Positions 18,723 to 25,926 of a stretch of DNA of 64,000 nt are shown piece by piece (position 1 is the stretch's first letter; every line of letters begins with the position of its first letter). The DNA is taken from positions 62,001-126,000 of the forward strand of contig NZ_CP102509.1 of NCBI RefSeq assembly GCF_024611995.1. Direction: 5' to 3'. The DNA is from Streptomyces sp. NBC_00162 (GTDB lineage: Bacteria > Actinomycetota > Actinomycetes > Streptomycetales > Streptomycetaceae). Both the position numbers and the translations under genes were made by a program. The notes under the pieces are model-generated. The model was not told the origin of the DNA. It ran no database searches and was given only the letters and a program-made list of their open reading frames with translations.

Positions 18723-18837
18723 TACACGCCTGCCTGAACCTCAGGAGGCGCTCCAGACGTGGCCAGCGGGCAGTTCCAGAGCCCACGGCCAGGAGTAAGA
18801 GGTCGTCTCAACTGGCTTGATCACTAGGCTGTCTGTT

Positions 18838-18965
18838 GTGATGACGTGGGTGGAGCGTCTGGTTCCGCACGGGTTGTGGGAGTTGTTTCAGCGAGTGGTC
18901 CCGGCTGCTCCGGTGCGTCCGCAGGGCGGCGGCCGACGGCGGCACGGGGATCGCGAGGTGCTCCC
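18838..18965 (+). pseudogene. N-terminal fragment of an IS5-type transposase
   Basis: VERLVPHGLWELFQRVV followed by RPQGGGRRRHGDREVL is the conserved N-terminus of a Streptomyces IS5-group transposase. Similarity stops near 18965, where the SUKH gene's upstream region begins. A C-terminal piece of what may be the same element lies at 20386-20574. Confidence 0.7.
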
Positions 18966-19074
18966 TCGCGCATCGCCGCACCAGCGCCCAGAGGCTCAGT
19001 CCGCCGGGTCACCCGCACCTCGATCCACCAATCGAGATGACCTCTACTGGGCCGTCTCCTTCAGATCTTGCATG

Positions 19075-19663
19075 ATGACCGGCATGAACACGGAAATGTG
19101 CGACCCGGGCGAGCTGGCCGCCCTCCGGGAGATATTCGCGTCCCGCCCGGAGGTCGCGCCGCCGGCTGGCTGGGAGGCGGTGCGGTCCTTCGAGGCGGAG
19201 CATCGCATTGTGCTCCCGGAGCCTTACCGCACGTTCGTGGCGGAGATCTGCGACGGGCTACGCGCCGGTCCGCCGTACTACGGGCTGCTGCCCCTCGCGG
19301 AAACACCCCGGGACTGGGGCTCGGACCGCCCCGAACGCCTGCTTGCCAAGCCCTTCCCGCTCACCTTGGCATGGCTGTGGGAAGCAGAAGGCGACGAGAC
19401 GGCGCTGTCGGTGCAGGAGTTCGAAGCCCGGACAGCCCCCGTCTTCGACCACGGCTCACTGCTGCTGGGCACCGACGGCTGCGGCATGTACTGGCACTTG
19501 ATCGTCACCGGGCCGCAGCGTGGTCACGTCTGGCAGATCGCCGGCGAGGGGCGCGATGCCCTTCGGCCCCCAGTCGCCCGACGCCCTGATGCCCGGCACC
19601 CCTGGCTTCACAGGCTGGGCGACCCACTGGGCCGAGGGCCGCAACTGGTTCCCGGACGCCTAG
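19075..19663 (+). CDS. SUKH/SMI1-KNR4 family protein
   Basis: About 195 residues from ATG 19075. The SUKH core is visible: WEAVRSFEAEHRIVLPEPY, then YYGLLPL, DHGSLLLGTDGCGMYWHLIV and GHVWQIAGEG. The frame changes near 19545-19555 and then gives AMPFGPQ and FTGWATHWAEGRNWF, the usual family C-terminus. SUKH proteins are often immunity proteins against toxins of contact-dependent or polymorphic systems, or occur in mixed immunity loci; no toxin gene was found nearby. It sits between two transposase fragments. Confidence 0.75.
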
Positions 19664-19849
19664 GGCCGTTTCCTTTGCATCAACCTTGCTGACCAGATGA
19701 AGATGGCAGCGAGGCGGAGTCCCGCAAGGTGCCGCGCTCGCCCGACCTATCCCGCCCCCTCGACCGCTGGCCCGCAGGTGGCTAGCGTGGACTTTGGTGG
19801 CGTCGATGGGTCAGGATCACACCCGCAATGGTCGCTCCTTGAGTCGGTG

Positions 19850-20368
19850 TCACTCCCCTCCAGGCAGAGCCGCCCTGACGAGGACGTTCGCTCTGTCCAG
19901 CGCGGCGAGGGCCACGGCGCGGCCACGCCGGGCGGCGTCGATCTGGGCTTGCCTCTGCTCAGGGTCGCTGAGGAGCATGCCCTGTACGTGGCATTCGTCG
20001 TATGCAACCCGTGCCTGCTCGACGCGACGATCCAGCTCGTCGTCGGCGATCAGTCCGGAATGGACTGCGAGAAGTTGCTCGTCCTGGCGCTGCTCATGCT
20101 TCATGAACCATGAATTGGGCTTCCCGTTTTCATGAATGACGGCCCTGAAGCGGTCCTCCAGCCGCGCCAGCAACGCCTGAAGGCCGGCAGGCGGGACAAG
20201 GCGAGCGCGGCGCGCTTCGGCTTGCGCGTCCCGCTGCTGGCGGATGCTGATCCACAGGGCGCCGAAGGCGGCGACGGTTCCGAGGGCGCTGACGATCCCA
20301 GCAGAGGCCTGGATCCAGTCGGTTACCGAGGGACCGTCCGCAGCCATGTGCATCAACTGAAGTCGCAT
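19850..20368 (-). CDS. Hypothetical single-pass membrane protein
   Basis: 172 residues from ATG 20368, or 165 from ATG 20347; neither has a clear ribosome site. One membrane helix near the N-terminus (ASAGIVSALGTVAAFGALWI) is followed by a basic turn (RQQRDAQAEARRARL) and a long helical cytoplasmic part rich in charge, possibly coiled. This layout is common in short uncharacterised Streptomyces proteins. It lies between the transposase fragments, convergent with the SUKH gene. Confidence 0.6.
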   Translation of the reverse strand: MRLQLMHMAADGPSVTDWIQASAGIVSALGTVAAFGALWISIRQQRDAQAEARRARLVPPAGLQALLARLEDRFRAVIHENGKPNSWFMKHEQRQDEQLLAVHSGLIADDELDRRVEQARVAYDECHVQGMLLSDPEQRQAQIDAARRGRAVALAALDRANVLVRAALPGGE

Positions 20369-20385
20369 GGCAGGAGTGTGGCAGG

Positions 20386-20574
20386 TACGACCGCCCGTCG
20401 AAGTTCACCAGGAACCATTTCGATCACGAGGCCTACAAGCAGCGCAACACTGTCGAGCGGTGCATCAACCACTTGAAGCAGTGGCGGGGCATCGCCACCC
20501 TCTACGAGAAGACCGCCACCATCTCCCTGGCCGGACTGCACATCGCAGGCATCTTCCTCTGGTCCGCACGGTGA
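20386..20574 (+). pseudogene. C-terminal fragment of an IS5-type transposase
   Basis: The frame gives YDRPSKFTRNHFDHEAYKQR, then NTVERCINHLKQWRGIATLY and a closing GLHIAGIFLWSAR. The NTVER-x-INxLKQWR block is the C-terminal DDE (E) region of IS5-group transposases. No start or N-terminal part is attached. Confidence 0.8.
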
Positions 20575-21058
20575 TCCAAACGAAATCGCCTAGCTAAGGC
20601 GCACCGGCGCGGCCGACCTCGCTGACGCCGCCAGCGACTGGGCGGCTTTGTACCGAGGAAGCGTCCACCTGCTGCCCCGGGAACAACTGCTGCCGGGGTG
20701 GCGAATTCGGCTCCAGGAAGAGTGTGCGGACGGTGGAGAGGACCCGCCCCGCAGAGCGTGAGCCAGCAGTCGCAGGCGTCACCGCAGCGCTGCTCCGTGC
20801 CTCTTGCACGCCTCGCACAACGCCGGTGAGTTGTGCGCACCTCACTGGTGATGTCGCTGGTTTCTGGTGAGAAGCCGGTCCGCAGGGCTGTGACCTGCGG
20901 TGGGGAGGCTCGGCCTGCGGCCGGTGACTCACTGGTGAGTCACCGATTTTCCCGTTCCACTTCCGTGATGCCCAGCGGGTGGCGGTGGTGAGTGGTTCGG
21001 TGAGGGGTGCGCCGTTTCGTGGGGCAGAGCAATCACCCCTCCCACGGAAGGCGCCCTC
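20575..21058. promoter_or_regulatory. Leader of the conjugation operon, with a large palindrome
   Basis: No convincing gene. At 20922-20945 two 11-base complementary arms (CGGTGACTCAC / GTGAGTCACCG) flank TG, a strong operator candidate. Related GGTGA pieces occur at about 20823, 20846, 20863 and 20985. The half-site resembles the GGTSACC repeats of the 47, 51 and 57 kb arrays. The GGAAGG ribosome site for the first operon gene lies at about 21045. Confidence 0.5.
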
Positions 21059-22153
21059 ATGGCCCCCACTCCCACTCCTCTCCCACCCCGCCGCCGTACC
21101 GCCGGCCGTCCGGCCGCTCAGCCTCCTTCGCGGCGGCTGCGTGTAGAGCGTCCGCAGACCGTGCCCGCCGGCCGGGCTGTCTCCCGTGGGCCGCGTATGG
21201 TCCGGGTCGGGATCTGGACCGCGCTTGCGGCCGGTCCTCTCGCGCTGGCCGTTGCCTTCGCCGTGCCGAGGACCACGATCGCCCAGGCCGCCCCCGCCCC
21301 TCGCGCCACGGACACGGCCCGTACTGCGGCCGATCCGGCCGGGGTCGCGGAGATGTTCGTGGACCTGTGGCTGCGGGCGGATGGTGCGCAGCCGGACAGT
21401 GCCGTGGCGATCGCGGTGCGGTCGCTCGCTCCGGGGGTCGAGCTTCCCAAGCGGCCCCGTGCGGCAACCGTTTCCGTGGCGGCGCGGACCGTTGCCGTGC
21501 GCAGTGCGGTTCTGCGCGAGGGCATGTGGACGGTGGTTGTCGGCGCGATCGCGGACCGCGGTGAGATCGAGGGAGCCCCGAGCAGCCCGTCCACTGGGGT
21601 GGCGGGGCCGGTCTTGCCGGTGGTGCGGTACTTCGCGGTGTCGGTCGCGGGCGATGGCAGCGACAAGGGCCGGTTCACGGTGGTGGGTGCTCCGGCGGAG
21701 GTCGCCGTCCCGGACGCGGCGGCGGTGGCCGAGTCGGAGTTCTCCGTCCCGGTTCCCTCCACGGGGGTGCTGGCGACGTCGATGGGCGAGTTCGTCCGTG
21801 CCTACCTCAGCGGAGGGCAGGGCGCGTCTCTGGAGCGCTATCTGTCTCCTGGCGTGCGGGTCTCGGCTCCCCGGGCGGCTTCTTATGCGCGGGTGGATGT
21901 CGAGGACGTCGCCGCGGACGCCGAGGCCGCCCTGGGTGCCACGGTGCCGGCGGACGGGGCGAAGGCGCGGGTGCGGGTGCGGGTGCGGGTCATGGGTGAG
22001 GACCGGGCCGGGGTGCGCTGGCCGCTGGTCTACCGGCTGGAGGTCACGGCGCGGGCCGGGCGGTGGGAGGTCAGTGCCCTGGAGGCCGCAACCACATCGC
22101 CGCCCGCGGCAGCGCCGTCCCCCGCCGCTTCGGTTTCGGGCGGTGCCCGATGA
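21059..22153 (+). CDS. TcpC/VirB8-like conjugal transfer protein
   Basis: 364 residues. A disordered basic N-terminus is followed by one membrane helix (VGIWTALAAGPLALAVAFAV, about 48-67) and two NTF2-like extracytoplasmic domains (VAEMFVDLWLR at 94-104, and GEFVRAYLSGGQGASLERYL). This matches TcpC, the VirB8-like assembly factor of Gram-positive T4SS. First gene of a coupled operon; ATGA overlap with the next gene. It should nucleate the transfer channel at the membrane. Confidence 0.75.
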   Translation: MAPTPTPLPPRRRTAGRPAAQPPSRRLRVERPQTVPAGRAVSRGPRMVRVGIWTALAAGPLALAVAFAVPRTTIAQAAPAPRATDTARTAADPAGVAEMFVDLWLRADGAQPDSAVAIAVRSLAPGVELPKRPRAATVSVAARTVAVRSAVLREGMWTVVVGAIADRGEIEGAPSSPSTGVAGPVLPVVRYFAVSVAGDGSDKGRFTVVGAPAEVAVPDAAAVAESEFSVPVPSTGVLATSMGEFVRAYLSGGQGASLERYLSPGVRVSAPRAASYARVDVEDVAADAEAALGATVPADGAKARVRVRVRVMGEDRAGVRWPLVYRLEVTARAGRWEVSALEAATTSPPAAAPSPAASVSGGAR

Positions 22154-22464
22154 GCACCGTGACGCTGGCGGGCAAGCTCGACGTGCTGGGTGACTCCTTC
22201 ATCGGAACGCTGTCCGGCTGGGCGGACGGGGGCCTGAAGGCGGTTCTGGTCACCGTCGTCGTGGTCACGATGGCCAGGAAGTTCTCGCTGAAGGCCGGTA
22301 TCGGGGCGCTGATCGCGCTGGTGATCGCGCTGGGCATCTACAACTCCCGTGACAGCCTGGCTTCGATCTTCTCCGACGAGATCAACAACCCGGCGAAGGG
22401 CGCGGGCGCTGTCACCGTCCTCGTCACCCCTGGACCTGAGAGCGGTACGGGGAGCGTGCTGTGA
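22150..22464 (+). CDS. Small membrane protein of the T4SS operon
   Basis: 104 residues with two hydrophobic segments (LKAVLVTVVVVTMARKF and AGIGALIALVIALGIY). The size and the place between the VirB8-like and VirB3-like genes recall VirB2/pilin-like or accessory subunits of actinobacterial conjugation systems, but no family is certain. ATGA overlap upstream and GTGA overlap downstream. Confidence 0.65.
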   Translation: MSTVTLAGKLDVLGDSFIGTLSGWADGGLKAVLVTVVVVTMARKFSLKAGIGALIALVIALGIYNSRDSLASIFSDEINNPAKGAGAVTVLVTPGPESGTGSVL

Positions 22465-22985
22465 GCGCCGCGGCACAACCGCGCGTCGCGCGGGCCTATA
22501 CGAGTGCGCGCCGGCATCCGTGGGTGCTGGGCAGGCTTGGCGACTGGACGGTGCCGTTCGGCCCGTACACGCCGGCGCAGCTGGTGGTTTTGGGCGGCGG
22601 CGCGTTCGCGCTGATCAACACGTTCGCCTGGTGGTCGTGGGCCGGGCCGGTCCCGGTCGTGTTGTGGCTGGGTGCGGTGTGGGCGGTGCGCGGGGCTCAG
22701 ATTGCCGGGCAGAACCCGTTCACTGCTGTGCTGGGTGGGCTGGTGCTGCTGTTGCGGCACCCGGCCGGGCGGATCAGTGGCCGTGTGGCCCGTGACCGGC
22801 GGCCCTCGTATCTGTTCGGACAGTTCATCATCGAGCCCGCGCCGGCCCCCGTCACGGCGGGTGTGCGGGCAGCCGGGCTGGTGGCCGGGCCGTCGGGCGG
22901 GCTGAGGAGTGCCGGTGGGGTGGCAGGTTCCGGGCTGTCGCGGCTGCTCGCCCAGACGGCGCCGGCCGGGCGGGGGGCGGCGTGA
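22461..22985 (+). CDS. TcpE/PrgI-like (VirB3-type) membrane protein
   Basis: 174 residues. It has the TcpE pattern: a basic N-terminus, GPYTPAQLVVLGGGAFALI, then a second membrane helix (GPVPVVLWLGAVWAV) and a cytoplasmic tail with NPFTAVLGGLVLLLRHPAG and SYLFGQ. VirB3-type proteins anchor the VirB4 ATPase, whose gene overlaps this one by GTGA. Confidence 0.7.
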   Translation: MSAAAQPRVARAYTSARRHPWVLGRLGDWTVPFGPYTPAQLVVLGGGAFALINTFAWWSWAGPVPVVLWLGAVWAVRGAQIAGQNPFTAVLGGLVLLLRHPAGRISGRVARDRRPSYLFGQFIIEPAPAPVTAGVRAAGLVAGPSGGLRSAGGVAGSGLSRLLAQTAPAGRGAA

Positions 22986-25570
22986 TGCGGGTCCCGTTTA
23001 GGCACATCGCCGGTCATCTGCTGTGGTCGACGGCTGGCACCGTGTGGGCGGTGTGGCGGGTGGAGCCCCTGACGGGGGGCTATCTGCCCGCCCGTGTCCG
23101 GCAGGAGCTTCTGGGCAAGGTCACCTCCCTGGTCCGCTCGATGCCTTCCTTGGAGCCGCGGCTGTTCGTGCTGGCCGCACAGGCGGATCCGGGTGAGGTC
23201 GCCGAGCGGATGGTCGAAGGCCTCGACTGGCAGCGGCTGCCCGCGTGGGCGCAGACCTGCGCGGCCACCGTCGACCTCCTGACCGGTCAGGAGATGCATG
23301 AGCGCACCGTGTGGCTGGCTGTGCCGCTGCCGGGCAGGGGCGGCACGACTGCTGCGTCTTTCGGCGCGCTGTATGCGGAGATCTCGGCGGCTGTGGGCAT
23401 CGCCCCGGTACCGGTACCCGAGGCGGATGTGCGGGCCGCGCGGGCGGAGGCGGACCGTGTGCAGACGTCGCTGGGCGGGGGGCTGGGCCTGCGGCCCGCG
23501 TCGGCGGCCGAGATCGTGTGGATGGTCCAGCACGCCCTGCACCGGGGCCTGGAAGAGCCGCTGCTGTGCGACGCGGAGGCCAGTCCTCTCTACGGCAGTC
23601 GCGTCCACGACGGGCAGCTCCTCTCTCCCTCATATGGGGATCTGGGCCAGGTCCGCCTCGCCGAGGGTGGCCAGGTGAAAGAGCACAACGCTGACCGTGA
23701 GAGCCGCAAGGCCGGTGGTGCGGGCGCGTGGTGGCGGTCGGCCGCGACCGCTTCGCCGGTGGGCCGCAAGTGGCTGCAGGTCGAAACGGAGGCGGGAACC
23801 GGTTACCAGGCGCACCTGGTCCTGGCGGAGATCCCGCCGGCGGTGTCGGTGGACAGCGCGGACGTCCTGGCTCAGCTGGAAGGGCTACCGTTCCCGGTGG
23901 ATGTGACCGCGGATCTGCGGGTGGTGCCGGCGAAGAAGGCGCGGGCGCAGGTCCAGCGCAAGAAGCGTGAGCTGCTGGACCAGGCGGAGCAGTACGGGGC
24001 GCAGCCGACGGGGATGCCGCATTCTCTGCCGGACGCGGCGGGGGATCTGGCGGAGCAGGACGCGCGGATGGCGCGGACGTCGGTGGAGGTCGAGGTCCAG
24101 TCGGTGACCGTGCTGACGGTGTGGGGTGCGGACTGGGCGACGTGTGACGCGCGGGCTCGTGAGCTGTCGGCGGCCCTGTCGGGGGGTGACTACCGGGCGG
24201 TGCGTCCGGTCGGCATGCAGGAGGAGCTGTTCGCGCTGTGTCTGCCCGGCACGGTGCGGCCGAAGCAGCTGGGCCAGTTCACCCAGCATCAGCTCTCGGA
24301 GGACTGGGCCGCCTCGGGTGCGCTCACTCTCTCCAGGGTCGGGGATCCGGCGGGCGTGATGATCGGCCACGACCTGGACAGTGGAACGATCCGCCCCGTC
24401 CTGCTGAACCCGGCCGACGCACCGCAGGTCAACGCGTCCGCGTCCAGCGCCGTGACCGGTGATCTGGGGGCCGGAAAGAGCGTTCTGGAGAAGCTGATGA
24501 CGGCTGCGGTGGTGGACCGGGGCGGCCGGGCTATCGTCATCGACCGCACCCCGGTCCGGGAATGGGCGGCGTTCGCGCAGTCCGCGGTCGGCGAGCGGTG
24601 CCAGGTCATCGACGCCGCCCGGGCCGAACTGTCCATCGACCCGCTGCGCGTGTTCGGCGGGCCTACCGGCGCGCACTACGCCCTGTCCTATCTGACCCTG
24701 CAACTGGGGGTCGGTGCGATGAGCGCCGCCGGAGCGGTCCTGCACCACGCCGTGGAGGAAGTCGCTGCCGGTTCCGAATCGTCCATGGCGAAGGTCCTGG
24801 ACGTCCTGGCCGCCCTGGCCTCGGATGGGCCGGGGACGACGCGGGCGGACGCGGCCGCGACCATGGCCGACCTGCTGCGGATCGTGCGCGGGAATCCCCT
24901 CGCGGCGATGGTGTTCGACCCTGAGCTGCCCCCGGTCACCCTGGACGGAGATCTGGGCGCGGACATGGTGGTCGTCACCACCGCGGGTCTGACGCTGCCG
25001 CCAAGGGAGGCGTTCGCCGACGTCGAGGTGCTGCGCCAGCAGCCCCTCGAGGCACTGATCGGCCGGGCCGTCCTCTACCTGATCGCAGCCATCGCCCGGC
25101 AGGCGGCTTTCACCGACCCGTCCAGGTTCTGTCTGGTCGCGCTGGACGAGTGCTACTGGCTGACCTCCTCCGCTGAAGGGGCCGCGCTGGTCCACGAGAT
25201 CCTCCACGACGGCCGCAAGCACGGCGCCGGCGTCTTCCTCGGCGCCCACGACGTCGAGGAGCTGGGCAAGGACGCCGGGCTGATCGCCTACCGCTTCCTG
25301 TCCCGCACCACCGACCACGCCCGCGCGGCCAAGGGCCTGCGCTTCCTCGGCCTGGACGAAAACGATGAGGACCTGATCCGGCTGGTGACCACCGGACTCT
25401 CCCCGGTCGGCCAGGCGGGCCGCGAGGGCGAAATGCTGCTGCGCGATCCGCGCATGCAGGTCGGCCGGATCAAGGTCGTCGTCCCGCCCGTGCCCCGACT
25501 CAAGAAATCGATCTTCACGACACCCGGCCGCGCGGATAACCCGGCGGCCGGCGGGAGGACCTTGCGATGA
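22982..25570 (+). CDS. VirB4-like conjugation ATPase
   Basis: 862 residues, normal for Gram-positive VirB4/TcpF-type ATPases. Walker A is GDLGAGKSVLEKL at about residues 493-505, Walker B is FCLVALDECYWL near 715, and GAHDVEELGKDAG and FLSRTTDHARAAKGL follow in the RecA-like domain. The N-terminal 450 residues are the variable substrate and assembly domain. GTG 22982 and ATG 22985 are both possible starts. It powers assembly and transport in the T4SS. Confidence 0.85.
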   Translation: MMRVPFRHIAGHLLWSTAGTVWAVWRVEPLTGGYLPARVRQELLGKVTSLVRSMPSLEPRLFVLAAQADPGEVAERMVEGLDWQRLPAWAQTCAATVDLLTGQEMHERTVWLAVPLPGRGGTTAASFGALYAEISAAVGIAPVPVPEADVRAARAEADRVQTSLGGGLGLRPASAAEIVWMVQHALHRGLEEPLLCDAEASPLYGSRVHDGQLLSPSYGDLGQVRLAEGGQVKEHNADRESRKAGGAGAWWRSAATASPVGRKWLQVETEAGTGYQAHLVLAEIPPAVSVDSADVLAQLEGLPFPVDVTADLRVVPAKKARAQVQRKKRELLDQAEQYGAQPTGMPHSLPDAAGDLAEQDARMARTSVEVEVQSVTVLTVWGADWATCDARARELSAALSGGDYRAVRPVGMQEELFALCLPGTVRPKQLGQFTQHQLSEDWAASGALTLSRVGDPAGVMIGHDLDSGTIRPVLLNPADAPQVNASASSAVTGDLGAGKSVLEKLMTAAVVDRGGRAIVIDRTPVREWAAFAQSAVGERCQVIDAARAELSIDPLRVFGGPTGAHYALSYLTLQLGVGAMSAAGAVLHHAVEEVAAGSESSMAKVLDVLAALASDGPGTTRADAAATMADLLRIVRGNPLAAMVFDPELPPVTLDGDLGADMVVVTTAGLTLPPREAFADVEVLRQQPLEALIGRAVLYLIAAIARQAAFTDPSRFCLVALDECYWLTSSAEGAALVHEILHDGRKHGAGVFLGAHDVEELGKDAGLIAYRFLSRTTDHARAAKGLRFLGLDENDEDLIRLVTTGLSPVGQAGREGEMLLRDPRMQVGRIKVVVPPVPRLKKSIFTTPGRADNPAAGGRTLR

Positions 25571-25926
25571 ACACTCACCTGCGGCTGCTGCTCACCGGCG
25601 CCCTCGCCCTGCTCCTTCTCACCTGCACCATCGCCGCATGGGCCAGCCCCCAGAGCATGCCATCGCGAGCCACCTCTTTGCCCGCCGCGGCAGCGGAGGG
25701 CGGTGCCTGTGACATGGTCGTCGGCCCGGCTCATGCCTACTGCACCCGCGCTCCCTCGGCAGCCGGTCCCAGCACGGCCGCCACGGTAGCCGGCCCCTCC
25801 GCAGCGGCCGCCGTCATTCGCGTGCCCGCTGGCTTGGACGGACGCGTCGCCCTGACGCTGTTCGCCACTGCCGCGATCGGCGGGGCGGTGGGACTTGTCC
25901 TGACCGTCGAGCGGCGGATGCGATGA
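25567..25926 (+). CDS. Small bitopic protein of the T4SS operon
   Basis: 119 residues. An N-terminal signal or anchor (LLLTGALALLLLTCTIAAWA) and a C-terminal membrane helix (ALTLFATAAIGGAVGLVLTV) flank an alanine-rich exterior loop with two Cys (ACDMVVGPAHAYCTR). The same Cys-D-x-V/I-x-GPA-x-x-x-C pattern appears in the next protein (PCDMITGPARDAC), suggesting paired disulphide loops. Function unknown; coupled by ATGA on both sides. Confidence 0.65.
   Translation: MNTHLRLLLTGALALLLLTCTIAAWASPQSMPSRATSLPAAAAEGGACDMVVGPAHAYCTRAPSAAGPSTAATVAGPSAAAAVIRVPAGLDGRVALTLFATAAIGGAVGLVLTVERRMR

Noticed and set aside
18592..18786. Minus-strand 64-residue frame with GG-x-Q repeats
   Set aside because: The codons end in A or T, unlike coding DNA here; the 12-bp repeats explain the peptide periodicity.
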